64,000 bases of DNA, taken from NCBI GenBank assembly GCA_024642205.1, contig JAHEBQ010000013.1, positions 62,001 through 126,000 of the forward strand, read 5' to 3'. Of the stretch, positions 18,725-28,310 are shown piece after piece (position 1 is the first letter of the stretch; the number at the start of each line of letters is the position of its first letter). Position numbers and translations under genes: made by a program. A model generated the notes under the pieces. It was not told the origin of the DNA, did no database searches, and saw only the letters and a list, made by a program, of their open reading frames with translations. The DNA comes from Planctomycetaceae bacterium. Lineage in GTDB: Bacteria; Planctomycetota; Planctomycetia; Pirellulales; Pirellulaceae.

Positions 18725-19087
18725 TCAAAAAATGATTTCAATGCGTTCGTTGGCCGAAGGCGTTACCGGTCCGGAAATGACTTCAAGTATAACGGATTCA
18801 GGGAATTGCGAAACGAAAGGGTTTTTGTCTTCAACCGTTGATGCCAACAGTTGGCCGGGTTTTTCGTTCTGGAAAGAACCCGAAAAACCCACTGCCGTCC
18901 ATCTCTGCCAGGCAGAATGAAAAACGTGACCCGTCGTATCAATGGACCCTTGCAAGGACTCGAAACGCAGAAGCCGCGAAAACCGACCATCTCGATGGCG
19001 GACGCTACATCGGGTTAACGAGTTTCGACGATATACGAGCTTGCCCGGGTGCGCAGTGTTGTCCTGCCTTTTGCATCCACCACGCAT
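18725..19087 (-). CDS. Possible small protein coupled to the BNR gene (weak)
   Basis: A 120-codon frame whose ATG at 19087 shares one base with the TGA of the upstream BNR-repeat gene (TGATG), the same arrangement as the DDAH pair. The C-terminal half (TAVGFSGSFQNEKPGQLLAS, then VISGPVTPSANERIEIIF) reads like protein; the N-terminal half is Arg-rich and less convincing. No domain is recognised. It could be chance or a gene remnant. Confidence 0.25.
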   Translation of the reverse strand: MRGGCKRQDNTAHPGKLVYRRNSLTRCSVRHRDGRFSRLLRFESLQGSIDTTGHVFHSAWQRWTAVGFSGSFQNEKPGQLLASTVEDKNPFVSQFPESVILEVISGPVTPSANERIEIIF

Positions 19088-20586
19088 CAATCGCCAGCCT
19101 TCCAATCCAGAGGAGTCGCGGTATCTTCCATCCGCTGGGGGAGTTGAAAGACGTTTCCCTCCAGGTCGGAAAAAAACAACCTCGAATCCGAGGGCTTTCG
19201 ACCATGGCCATCTGCCCAGATGGAAACCATATCCGGATGGGCATTGCGCACATTTCGAACGTAGGTGTGGTTGCGTGGACTCGCAGAAGTCAGCTGAGCC
19301 TGCATTTTCCAGGTCGCGCCCTGATCAATACTGACCCACATGGCTATTTCTCCGCCCGGGTTGAAGGCCTGCGGTCCAGGTTCCGTCGGCGCAATCAAAC
19401 GCCATTCCTTTTCACTCTTTATCCAAAGTTCGCCAAAATCGTAATTATTGTCGGATACCGTAATCTTGGAAAACTTCCATTCGGTTCCGGTCCAGCGGGC
19501 AATCATCCAGGTACGCGGGTCATTCGCCGGGCCCGACTGGTAACCCTTGCTGGTCAGGTACAACAACACGGGACGATCCTGGTGGTCAAACTGAAGATCT
19601 TTCAAGTAGACGTTCAGTCCTTCCGTTCCATAGTCACGCACAAGCGCAGCATTGCCAATTTCATTCAACGGAACATTCAGAGGTTGGTCATCGATTGTCC
19701 GCCAGGATTTGCCGTAGTCTGCTGTTTCGACGTAATACAGATTCGTTCGCCAGTTCAGCCCCTTGCCGTTGGGATGGTAGTTGAACATCGTGCCGAGCCT
19801 TGCTTGACCAACACCGCTCACCTGATAATGGCCCTCGTTGATCGTGGCCAGTCGCTGGAACGAACTCCAGTTCACTCCATCGACGCTGCTCATGAAACCA
19901 ATCGTTCGCTTTACCGGGTCGTCGTATCTCGTAAAAAAGGTGCAAAACCCCTGACCCGGCACGTGCCAAACCTGCATGTACGAGAAATTGGTAAATGGAA
20001 CTCGTGTTCCGTCGACATCTCGCGTCGCTGGGACCCGTTCGAATTCGTCGATATCAAACGGCTCGATACTGCGATGAATGTACGAGGGTCGCTCCCTGCC
20101 ATGGGAGGTCGAAAAAATCCAGATATAGCCGTTCGCATCGACCGAAATGACCGGATTGTCATGGGCGTCACCGGTTTTTTTGTCCAGTAGAATAGTCGGA
20201 CGAGGAACGGTTCGAGCAGAATGATCAAAACAGGAAACCATGTGTAACAACTGCCGATCGTTGTCTTTCCGAGCACCGCCATAACAAAAAAATGTTTTGT
20301 TTACTTGCTGGCAATAGATCGCAAACGGACGATGTTTGGCGCAGTAAGTCCCCAAACCGCCGCTGTATTTGTACACGTACATGTCATTGGACGGCTGGTT
20401 CATGTACCAAATGCCGCGATACCCGTCAGCCTTCTGATTCAGCGTGACGGATCCCAATTCGTTTTTTTCTGCGTCCTGTGCCGAAACCCGTTCGGGGGTT
20501 GATCCCCCAAAAAAAATCAGACTTGTTGCAATCAAGGCCGTTGGAAAACAAACTGTGATGATGCGGATCACTTCAAAACCACCCAT
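19087..20586 (-). CDS. Secreted BNR-repeat protein
   Basis: A 499-residue exported protein with the five- or six-bladed propeller of the BNR_4/sialidase-like group. The signal is ITVCFPTALIATSLIFFGG, with cleavage near VSAQ; the frame also allows a start at 20631. KADGYRGIWYMNQPSNDMYVYKYSGGLGTY opens the mature chain in the fashion of planctomycete BNR_4 proteins. Asp-box-like turns include TADYGKSWRTI and SIDQGATWKMQ. It ends with HPDMVSIWADGHGRKPSDSRLFFSD. These proteins bind or cleave sugar chains, but I see no full sialidase catalytic set, so glycan binding or an unknown glycosidase is likeliest. Promoter not evident. Confidence 0.8.
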   Translation of the reverse strand: MGGFEVIRIITVCFPTALIATSLIFFGGSTPERVSAQDAEKNELGSVTLNQKADGYRGIWYMNQPSNDMYVYKYSGGLGTYCAKHRPFAIYCQQVNKTFFCYGGARKDNDRQLLHMVSCFDHSARTVPRPTILLDKKTGDAHDNPVISVDANGYIWIFSTSHGRERPSYIHRSIEPFDIDEFERVPATRDVDGTRVPFTNFSYMQVWHVPGQGFCTFFTRYDDPVKRTIGFMSSVDGVNWSSFQRLATINEGHYQVSGVGQARLGTMFNYHPNGKGLNWRTNLYYVETADYGKSWRTIDDQPLNVPLNEIGNAALVRDYGTEGLNVYLKDLQFDHQDRPVLLYLTSKGYQSGPANDPRTWMIARWTGTEWKFSKITVSDNNYDFGELWIKSEKEWRLIAPTEPGPQAFNPGGEIAMWVSIDQGATWKMQAQLTSASPRNHTYVRNVRNAHPDMVSIWADGHGRKPSDSRLFFSDLEGNVFQLPQRMEDTATPLDWKAGD

Positions 20587-20678
20587 TAATGTTGACTGCG
20601 GAGGATTGGGATTCACGAAGTTTATTTTCATCCAAGCCAGTGAACGAACGCCGAATCCCAGAAATTATGTCTCGAATG

Positions 20679-20705
20679 TTGACGTGTGGCCGTTTTCGCT
20701 ATGAT
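20679..20705 (+). promoter_or_regulatory. Possible promoter for the serine hydrolase-VanX gene
   Basis: TTGACG and TATGAT are separated by 15 bases, two short of ideal, and lie 78 bases before the ATG at 20783. A GAGGA ribosome site sits 8 bases from that ATG. Suggestive only. Confidence 0.3.
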
Positions 20706-20782
20706 CGTTGTGCCGGGGCCTGGAAACGGATTGAACCCCCGTTTGGAAGGCGGACCTTGAATACAAATTACGAGGACGATAC

Positions 20783-23380
20783 ATGATAACCCGATGCTGC
20801 AGCACCATTGTAATACTCTGCTTCGCTTGGTGCGCCTCCAATGCGTCTGGTCAGCAAACTGCCTCGGCACCGTTTCTCGACGAGACAAAATCTGCCATCG
20901 CTCAGCCAATTCCGGTAACCGCGCTGGAAGTCGGGTTACCGGGGATTTCGTCCGGGGCTGGAATGACGGCACCGCCGAGACTGATTCCCGAATCGGGAAT
21001 TGCCGTTTCGTCGACTTGCAAATTGCGAGATCCGGATCCTGCCGGATTGGCGAATCGGAAAACCAACACGTTGTTCAGTCCCCGTCACCAGCAAACAGAA
21101 TCAACTCAGGCGGACGTGATCAAGGAACTTCGATCGGCCGTCGAATACGAAGTCCAGCAGAAAGAACTTCCCGCATTTTCGATTTCGATCGTTGAAAGTA
21201 CCGGCGTCGTCTGGGCGGGCGGGTTTGGTTATCAGGATGCGGACCAGGAAGTCCCGGCGACGGCGGAAACAGTCTATCGCGTTGGCTCGATTTCCAAATT
21301 GCTGACCGATATCTCTGTGATGAAACTGGTGGAAGCGGGTGAACTCGATCTGGATGTTCCGGTAACCACGTATTTGCCAGACTTCAAACCGAATAACAAA
21401 ACCACCACGCCGATTACATTGCGGCAATTGATGACCCATCGTTCTGGATTGGTTCGCGAGTCACCAGTCGGAAACTACTTTGACCCGACTGGACCGACAC
21501 TGGAAGCAACGGTCGCCAGCCTCAATGGGACGCCCGTCGTCTATGCACCGGAAACGAGAACCAAATATTCCAATGCAGCGATCGCTGTGGTCGGAGCGGT
21601 GCTGGAAAAAAAACTGAATGGCCGTCACGCTGACCTGGTCAAGCAGGAAATTTTCAATCCACTCCAGATGAACGACAGCAGTTTTGAGCTTACCCCCCGG
21701 GTCGAGAAAAAGCTTGCGACGGCCTATATGTGGACTTACGACGGTCGCCGATTTGAAGCGCCAAGGTTCCTGTTGGGCACAGGACCTGCCGGGAATCTGT
21801 ATTCCAGCGTACTGGACCTTTCCAAATTCATGACGTTTATCTTCAACGACGGCAAAACAGGCAACGGCCAGGTCATCCAGCCGGAAACACTGCGATTGAT
21901 GACATCACCAGGACAGGATGCCAATGGCAAACCACAGGATTTCGGAATTGGTTTTCATGTGGAAAATTTGGACGGAAATAAGCTGATCGGACATGGCGGC
22001 GCTGTTTACGGGTTTTCGACACAACTCGAGGCACTTCCGGATCGAAAGCTGGGTGTGGTTGCGGCATCAGCGCTGGACGGCAGCAACGGTGTGGCACGAC
22101 GACTAAGCCGCTACGCATTGCGATTGATGATCGCCCGTCAGGACAAAAAACCGCTGCCCCGGTACTTGCGTACCGGACCTGTTCCTGCCGAGCGAGCTCG
22201 CTCTATGGCTGGGCTGTACCGGCAGGTCGACGGTGATCGAGTTGCCCAGGTCACGGAGCTAAACGGAAACGCTTACCTGCTCGCGGGCAGTTATCGTTAT
22301 CAACTCCGCGCGGCGATCGGCGATGGAACCATTTTGACAGATGACCCGAACGGTTTTGGGGTCGGGGTCTCCCAGCCCAATGCCTCGACACTGGTGGTCG
22401 GTCAAACAACCTTCGCGCGAGCAGAAGCGGAGCCGCCGACGGACATACCCGTTCGTTGGCAAGGATTGATCGGGGAGTATGGATGGGACCACAATACGCT
22501 TTATATTCTTGAGGACGCCGGCCAATTGTACGCCTTGATTGAGTGGTTTTATTACTACCCCTTGAAAGAGGTCAACGAGAATGAGTTCCAATTTCCTGAC
22601 TATGGACTTTACCATGGAGAAGGATTGAAATTTTCGCGTGATTCGAATGGATTCGCGAAAAACGTCGTCGCGGCCGAGGTCAAATTTGTTCGGCGCGAAG
22701 TCGGCACGAAAGATGGCGAGACCTTCAAGATTACTCCCGTCAAGCCGATCGATGACCTTCGCGCCGCGGCAATGGAGGCATCTCCCCCGGCCGAACCGGG
22801 AGATTTTCGTGAAGCTGATTTGATCGATGTAACCACCCTCGACCCCACGGTCAAGCTCGATATTCGATACGCCACGACGAACAATTTCACGGGTGCCGTA
22901 TTCTACCAACAGCCCAAAGCATTCATGCAGCGTCCGGCGGCAGAGGCACTCGTCCGAGCCAACGCGAGATTGAAACCCCGCGGTCTCGGATTGTTGATTC
23001 ACGATGCCTACCGGCCCTGGCACGTGACGAAAATGTTCTGGGATGCAACGCCTAATGACATGAAGGACTTCGTAGCCAACCCTGCCAACGGCTCCCGTCA
23101 CAACCGTGGATGCGCGGTTGATATCACGCTCTACGACCTCACAAACGGCCAGGCGATTCAGATGGTCGCGGGTTACGACGAGTTTTCGCCGCGTTCGTTC
23201 CCAATGTATCCTGGCGGCACGTCGAGGCAGCGGTGGTACCGGCAGCTTTTGCGACAAACGATGGAAGCCGAAGGTTTCTCCGTTTACGAATTTGAATGGT
23301 GGCATTTCGATTATCAGGACTGGAAGAAATATCGTATCGGCAATGTTACGTTTGAAGAAATCCTGGACAATGCGAATTGA
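20783..23380 (+). CDS. Class C serine hydrolase fused to VanX-type D-Ala-D-Ala dipeptidase
   Basis: An 865-residue exported two-enzyme protein. After a signal peptide (ITRCCSTIVILCFAWCASNAS) and a low-complexity linker, residues about 110-460 form a beta-lactamase/penicillin-binding fold with S169-I-S-K172, Y262-S-N264 and H404-G-G406, the three class C motifs. A beta-barrel-like stretch (460-665) follows. Residues about 680-865 are an M15D/VanX dipeptidase: LGLLIHDAYRPWHVTKMFW, then S771-R-H-N-R-G-C-A-V-D780 for zinc (His773, Asp780), and E838-W-W-H841 (general base and third ligand). The pair would act on D-alanyl peptides in the periplasm: recycling wall fragments, or scavenging D-Ala. Neither domain lacks a key residue. 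Vancomycin resistance is not implied without ligase genes. Confidence 0.9.
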   Translation: MITRCCSTIVILCFAWCASNASGQQTASAPFLDETKSAIAQPIPVTALEVGLPGISSGAGMTAPPRLIPESGIAVSSTCKLRDPDPAGLANRKTNTLFSPRHQQTESTQADVIKELRSAVEYEVQQKELPAFSISIVESTGVVWAGGFGYQDADQEVPATAETVYRVGSISKLLTDISVMKLVEAGELDLDVPVTTYLPDFKPNNKTTTPITLRQLMTHRSGLVRESPVGNYFDPTGPTLEATVASLNGTPVVYAPETRTKYSNAAIAVVGAVLEKKLNGRHADLVKQEIFNPLQMNDSSFELTPRVEKKLATAYMWTYDGRRFEAPRFLLGTGPAGNLYSSVLDLSKFMTFIFNDGKTGNGQVIQPETLRLMTSPGQDANGKPQDFGIGFHVENLDGNKLIGHGGAVYGFSTQLEALPDRKLGVVAASALDGSNGVARRLSRYALRLMIARQDKKPLPRYLRTGPVPAERARSMAGLYRQVDGDRVAQVTELNGNAYLLAGSYRYQLRAAIGDGTILTDDPNGFGVGVSQPNASTLVVGQTTFARAEAEPPTDIPVRWQGLIGEYGWDHNTLYILEDAGQLYALIEWFYYYPLKEVNENEFQFPDYGLYHGEGLKFSRDSNGFAKNVVAAEVKFVRREVGTKDGETFKITPVKPIDDLRAAAMEASPPAEPGDFREADLIDVTTLDPTVKLDIRYATTNNFTGAVFYQQPKAFMQRPAAEALVRANARLKPRGLGLLIHDAYRPWHVTKMFWDATPNDMKDFVANPANGSRHNRGCAVDITLYDLTNGQAIQMVAGYDEFSPRSFPMYPGGTSRQRWYRQLLRQTMEAEGFSVYEFEWWHFDYQDWKKYRIGNVTFEEILDNAN

Positions 23381-23536
23381 ATTCCGTCGATGCCTCGATT
23401 GATTCCCTGGCAATTGGCAACGGCCAGGACGTTGCAAAATCGAAAGCCGGGCAATCAGCACCAGCAAACCGGGTCGTCAGCGATTTCGAGCCGGCGATCA
23501 AGAGTCCAATTCATTGCGTTCAAAAAAAGTCTGAGA

Positions 23537-25750
23537 ATGGCTGAAATAACAAAAAGCAAGACGGGTCCGAGCTTTACGACATCGATCGTAATCGCGTTGT
23601 TGCTGGGACTGCTATGCGGGTTGTTGTTTGGCGAATACACGAACTGGATCAAGTGGGTGGGCGATGCGTTTGTGGGTCTCTTGCAAATGGCGGTTTTGCC
23701 CTATGTCGCGGTTTCACTGATTACCAACGTGGGTCGCTTGTCGTTTAGCAGCAGTCTTCGCCTGCTGCGCATTTCTGTTTCAGTCCTGATTCTGTTGTGG
23801 CTGGTCGGCCTGGTCGCCTTGTTGATCATGACGCAGGCCTTTCCGGACTGGGAAAGTGGTTCCTTCTTCAGCAGCCGATTTACCGAGGAACCGCCGGCAC
23901 ACGATTGGCTCGACCTGTTTGTCCCGTCCAACCCGTTCCGGTCGTTGGTCGATAATTCCATTCCGGCAGTTGTCGTTTTTTGTATTGGGATTGGCCTTGG
24001 GTTAATGGGGTTACCCAACAAAGAAAAGTTGCTGGAACCGCTGGATATCCTTGTCGCTGCTCTGGCAAAATTGAACAAGCTGGTCGTCAGGTTGACGCCG
24101 ATCGGGATGTTTGCCATTGTCGCCCAGGCTTCAGGTACGATTGATTTCATGCAGTTCAGCTTGATTCAGGGCTATTTGCTGACCTATGCCGCGGCAGTGG
24201 TTATTCTGTCGTTTGTCGTTGTGCCTGCTCTCGTCGCGGCCTTGACCCCCGTCAAATTCACGGAAGTCGTCAAGGCGTCTCGCGATCCGTTGATTACTGC
24301 ATTCGTGATTGGTAATACCTTTGTTATTCTGCCGATGATCATCGATGCCATCCGGAAACTGTATGAAGATTACAACGTCGTCAGTGGTGAACTTTACCAG
24401 GAACCTGATTACCTGGTCCCGCTGGCCTATCCATTCCCGGACGTCGGCAGGATCGTCGGTTTGATTTTCATTCCGTTTGCGGCCTGGTTTTATGGAACCG
24501 CCATTGAACTCGATCGTTATCCCACCTTCCTGGGCGTTGGAATTCTGGGTTCATTTGGTAAACCCGTGATCACGATCCCTCTATTGCTCGACATCACCGA
24601 ATTACCAAGCGACATATTCAACCTGTTCCTGGCATCCGGCGTGGTGGCCGCCCGCTTTGGCGACTTGATGAAATCAATGCACTTGATCGCATTCACGATT
24701 CTGACTGGAGTCTTTGTCGGCGGATTTGGGGAAATCAAGTGGAAGAAGCTCCTTGCCGGCTGGGCCGTCTCGGCACTCCTGCTGTTTTTGGCTGCGATCA
24801 CGATTCGGGGCTACCTGAATGCCAGTTTCAAAGATACTTTTTCACGGGAGAAACTGGTGACGGAACGCGAAATGGTTTTTCCCAGCGACCGGCCGTCTGC
24901 TGTCGTTCCCGTTTCCATCGCGGATCCAGGTGAACCCCGGCCGAATGCTGAACCCATTCGCGAGGGGCAGTCGCGAGTGGAACGAATCCGGCAACAAGGT
25001 TGCATTCGAATTGGATTTGATCCCGGCAGAATGCCGTTCGCGTATTACAACTCCCGCCAACAACTGGTAGGTTTTGATATTGAAATGGCCTACTATCTCG
25101 CAAACGACCTGGCAGTGGATCGGCCAATCAGGATTGAATTTTTGCCAATTGATTCGCGGATTCCGTTGCATGAGCAGTTACGGGATGACCATTTCGACAT
25201 CGCAATGTCGGCAATCGAGGGCACCGTAAACCAGGCGGCGTTGTTACCCGCGATCGATCCCTACATGGAAGTCATTTTGGCAATCGTGGTTCCAGATCAC
25301 GATAAAGGAAAGTACAAGACGCGAGACGATATTTTGGCCATCCCCAATTTGAAACTATGTGTTATCAAAGGGAGCTTTTTTGCCGAAAGAGCCGCCAGAA
25401 TCTCTGCCGACATTGAGCTGATCGAGCTCGAATCGGCCAATGAGTATTTCGACAACCGAAACCTCAACGCAAATGGACTCGTGATCAGCGCCGAATCAGG
25501 TTCCGCATGGACCTTGCTAAGGCCTGAGTATTCCGTCGCCAATCCCCTTGAGGGCAGAATCCGGGTGCCGTTGTATTACTTGACGGCTGCCGACCAGGAG
25601 TTTGAATCGTTTCTGCAGAATTGGTTGACCTTGAAGCGATCCGACGGCACCTATCAGCGTTTGTACGAACACTGGATCCTTGGCGAAGAAAACCAATCTC
25701 AAAGCCGTCGGTGGTACATCCTGAGGGACGTGCTTCACTGGGTCGACTGA
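23537..25750 (+). CDS. SDF (DAACS) cation:dicarboxylate symporter fused to a solute-binding domain
   Basis: A 737-residue membrane protein. Residues 1-440 match the sodium:dicarboxylate symporter (GltP/GltPh) fold, with many hydrophobic helices (SIVIALLLGLLCGLLFG, LLRISVSVLILLWLVGLVAL, IPAVVVFCIGIGLGLMGL), LTPIGMFAIVAQASGT and the hairpin-like ITAFVIGNTFVILPMIIDA. Residues 505-737 resemble a bacterial extracellular solute-binding protein family 3: GCIRIGFDPGRMPFAYYN, LVGFDIEMAYYLANDLAV, FDIAMSAIEGT and a C-terminal YQRLYEHWILGE. The binding domain would sit in the periplasm and deliver substrate to the carrier. I start at ATG 23537 because the upstream 49 codons are not membrane-like. Dicarboxylate or amino acid import; such a fusion is unusual. 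Confidence 0.85.
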   Translation: MAEITKSKTGPSFTTSIVIALLLGLLCGLLFGEYTNWIKWVGDAFVGLLQMAVLPYVAVSLITNVGRLSFSSSLRLLRISVSVLILLWLVGLVALLIMTQAFPDWESGSFFSSRFTEEPPAHDWLDLFVPSNPFRSLVDNSIPAVVVFCIGIGLGLMGLPNKEKLLEPLDILVAALAKLNKLVVRLTPIGMFAIVAQASGTIDFMQFSLIQGYLLTYAAAVVILSFVVVPALVAALTPVKFTEVVKASRDPLITAFVIGNTFVILPMIIDAIRKLYEDYNVVSGELYQEPDYLVPLAYPFPDVGRIVGLIFIPFAAWFYGTAIELDRYPTFLGVGILGSFGKPVITIPLLLDITELPSDIFNLFLASGVVAARFGDLMKSMHLIAFTILTGVFVGGFGEIKWKKLLAGWAVSALLLFLAAITIRGYLNASFKDTFSREKLVTEREMVFPSDRPSAVVPVSIADPGEPRPNAEPIREGQSRVERIRQQGCIRIGFDPGRMPFAYYNSRQQLVGFDIEMAYYLANDLAVDRPIRIEFLPIDSRIPLHEQLRDDHFDIAMSAIEGTVNQAALLPAIDPYMEVILAIVVPDHDKGKYKTRDDILAIPNLKLCVIKGSFFAERAARISADIELIELESANEYFDNRNLNANGLVISAESGSAWTLLRPEYSVANPLEGRIRVPLYYLTAADQEFESFLQNWLTLKRSDGTYQRLYEHWILGEENQSQSRRWYILRDVLHWVD

Positions 25751-26667
25751 CAATCCAACAGACTCAACGATGCCAATGATTGCGCCTGTTCGCATGTCGG
25801 CCGGTACTTCATTTTCGAAAACAAGAATCTCCCACCAATATGGCTGACTAAGGACAGAGCTGAAAAAAAAAAACAGAACAGGTCGTTACCGCGAATGTCT
25901 TGACCGGTCGTATCATTCAGCAAAACAACAATCCCGAGTTGACGATGACTCATATCGACGCGCCAATCCGCCAAACGCATTCCGACCGCGCTTTCCTGCA
26001 AACAACGAGGATCGGTATTGCAAAAGCTCCGTTTACCGATCAAGCGGCGATCGAATTCGTTCGCGAAGTCTCGATCGGAACTTGATTCAACGCAGATCCC
26101 TCACTCAAACCACATCCCTCTTTTTTAGCTGTTTTTTGCATTCGACGCATTCATCCCAGTTCAGCGATATTGCATATTCCAGCGTCGAGGCAGTTTATTC
26201 AAAGCGAGCTAGCATGCCGCAACGCGATCATCCGTATTCATGGGTGCATTTGAAAAGGCATGTTCGGCGGAACAGACTCGCCAGGTTGCCAAACCTTCGG
26301 CGAAACAAGTGTGAAGCTGTCGGTCAGGGTCGAATCGTGCCAGCAGTCCATTCAGGGTGCCGGAAGCATGGACAACCATCCGGTCACAACTCATGTCAGC
26401 CTAACCGGTACAGGTTGACATATCGTACCGGGATTCTCGTCAAGACCGACAGACTTTGACTGCCCAACGTTATCGCTAAATTCCGAAGAGAGAATAGCCT
26501 TCCTTTTGCGCACCGCGATCCCTCGCAACCTATGACTCGTTGGGGAAAACCTGATCGCACGGAAGTTTGACCTAGTCACTGGAATCAGGACCCACTTGCC
26601 AGGCTCTGCAATTTGGCGTGCCACCAGCTTGATTCGGCTTGCAGGTTTGATTCGTCGTTCTTTTTTG
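25751..26667. other. Intergenic stretch, no gene supported
   Basis: About 915 bases between the symporter and the porin. Several frames of 60-125 codons exist on both strands, but none has a family match, signal peptide or ribosome site. An A-run lies at about 25863-25873. I find no tRNA or strong hairpin. Confidence 0.45.
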
Positions 26668-28182
26668 ATGGCTGAAAAAATACTGGTAATGAGAATCTCG
26701 CTTGCATCGTTGACTCTCGGCTGGCTGGTCGCTTGCGCCACGTTAATTCTGCTTTGCGCGCCAATCGAGGCTCAGAATTATGTTCTTGGGGACCCAACTG
26801 AAGATGTTTCGACAAACACTTCTGCTTTGGAAGGTCAGTTAAGCCAGAACGCGGCGCTTCCCAGATCATCGCTTGGCGAGATGCCTGGCATCCCGCTGCC
26901 TGCGAACGGGAGCCATTCCTATTTCAGCCACGATGATTTGCCTGCCTCCTTTCCTTCATCAACGGTAGAATCAAATTGGCTCGAGAGTGTCCAGGTAGGT
27001 TACGACGGCGGATTCTTGATTGCTGCCGAAAAATCATTGGATTTGGAGACCGCTGATTCGCCCTTCCTTCTGAGGATCAATGGCTGGGGACAGCTTCGAC
27101 AGATTACGTTTTCGTCCGAAGGCGCAACTGCGGATCGGAACCAGTTCCAACTTGCGCGAGCCCGTTTGATCCTTTCTGGAAGTGCATTTACGAAAGACTT
27201 TGACTATTACATACAATTGGATGGACGCAGCAGCAGTGGCGACAATCTTCGGCTTCTCGATTATTTCCTGACGTATGATATTGGCCACCACAAATGGGGA
27301 CTGAAGAAGGGGACGCTTGCGTTCAAGACGGGCAAGTACAAGATGCCATTTCACCTGGCCAGGTATCTGTCGGCGCGTGAGTTGGAGTTTTGTGACCGCT
27401 CGATGGCCAGTACGTTTTTTGACGTGAACCGCAGTTTGGCCTGGGGCCTGTATGGACGCACCGATCGCAGCCGCATTCCGCTATCCTGGGAGACCGCCAT
27501 TTTTAATGGCTTGGTAACGGGTGGTGCCGAAACCGGAAGTAGCGGCAACCTCGACAACAACTTTGCGTATTCGGCCAGAGCTTATTGCTACCCGATTGGG
27601 GATTGGGGCACTGAACCGCTTGCAGATTTCGAAGGCCATTGTCACCTGGCAACCCGGATCGGAGCCGGCTTTGCCAATTCGACCATCGACTCGAGTGGTT
27701 CAACCGAATTTGGCGCGATTCGTGTTGTTGATTCCGGCCAGACATTGGCCAGCATATTGCCGGCTGACGCAAACCAATACACGGTAAATCTATATAGTGT
27801 CGATGCATCCATGAAGTACTTGGGCTGGTCCGCTTCGTTTGAGTACTACTTTCGCCAGGTCGGTGATATCCAGGGAGCTGCCGTTCCCGACTTGTTTGAT
27901 CATGGGCACTGGTTGCAATTTGGCAAGTTCATGGTGCCTGAGAAATTTCAGTTGCTTGCCAGGTGGTCCAGGGTCGAGGGAAATTCCGGAACTCTGGGTG
28001 GTGCCAATCAGCAGTCAGAAGAAATTTCGGGGGGATTCGTGTGGTACGTCCGTGATCAACACGCCAAGTTTTCGGTGGACGCGACTCATCTTGACGGCGC
28101 GCCGATCAGTTCCTCTGCACTCGATATTTTCCCGGGTGACGCCGGCTGGCAATTACGGACGCAAATTCAATTCGCGTTTTGA
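26668..28182 (+). CDS. Outer-membrane porin of the phosphate-selective O/P type
   Basis: A 504-residue exported beta-barrel of the OprO/OprP porin group (PF07396). The signal peptide is ISLASLTLGWLVACATLILL, with cleavage after IEAQ; ATG 26668 and 26689 are both possible. Barrel features are FLLRINGWGQLRQITFSSEG, ANRNQF-like turn ATADRNQFQLARARLILSG, then FDYYIQLDGRSSSGDNLRLLDYFL and KTGKYKMPFHLARYLSARELEF, the conserved block of this family, and a final strand QLRTQIQFAF ending in Phe, the outer-membrane insertion signal. Likely substrate is phosphate or an anion, including polyphosphate. It sits alone behind a long intergenic space. Confidence 0.85.
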   Translation: MAEKILVMRISLASLTLGWLVACATLILLCAPIEAQNYVLGDPTEDVSTNTSALEGQLSQNAALPRSSLGEMPGIPLPANGSHSYFSHDDLPASFPSSTVESNWLESVQVGYDGGFLIAAEKSLDLETADSPFLLRINGWGQLRQITFSSEGATADRNQFQLARARLILSGSAFTKDFDYYIQLDGRSSSGDNLRLLDYFLTYDIGHHKWGLKKGTLAFKTGKYKMPFHLARYLSARELEFCDRSMASTFFDVNRSLAWGLYGRTDRSRIPLSWETAIFNGLVTGGAETGSSGNLDNNFAYSARAYCYPIGDWGTEPLADFEGHCHLATRIGAGFANSTIDSSGSTEFGAIRVVDSGQTLASILPADANQYTVNLYSVDASMKYLGWSASFEYYFRQVGDIQGAAVPDLFDHGHWLQFGKFMVPEKFQLLARWSRVEGNSGTLGGANQQSEEISGGFVWYVRDQHAKFSVDATHLDGAPISSSALDIFPGDAGWQLRTQIQFAF

Positions 28183-28310
28183 AGGCCGAGTCAATCTTCG
28201 GTGCCCCGATCGTTTCGATCCCCGAATTCCGCGCGAACCAGGGGTCTCCCCATCATCCACCGTGCCGGCGAGATAGTTGAACCAGAATGCAGGTGCTCGT
28301 GTCAGTCTCC

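Noticed and set aside
18838-20190. 450-codon plus frame
   Set aside because: Antisense to the BNR gene, whose minus frame has a signal peptide and Asp-box-like turns.
20783-23380. Vancomycin-resistance operon
   Set aside because: Only a VanX-type domain is present; there is no VanA/B ligase, VanH or VanRS.
22259-23467. 402-codon minus frame
   Set aside because: Antisense to the VanX domain, which has a full set of metal ligands.
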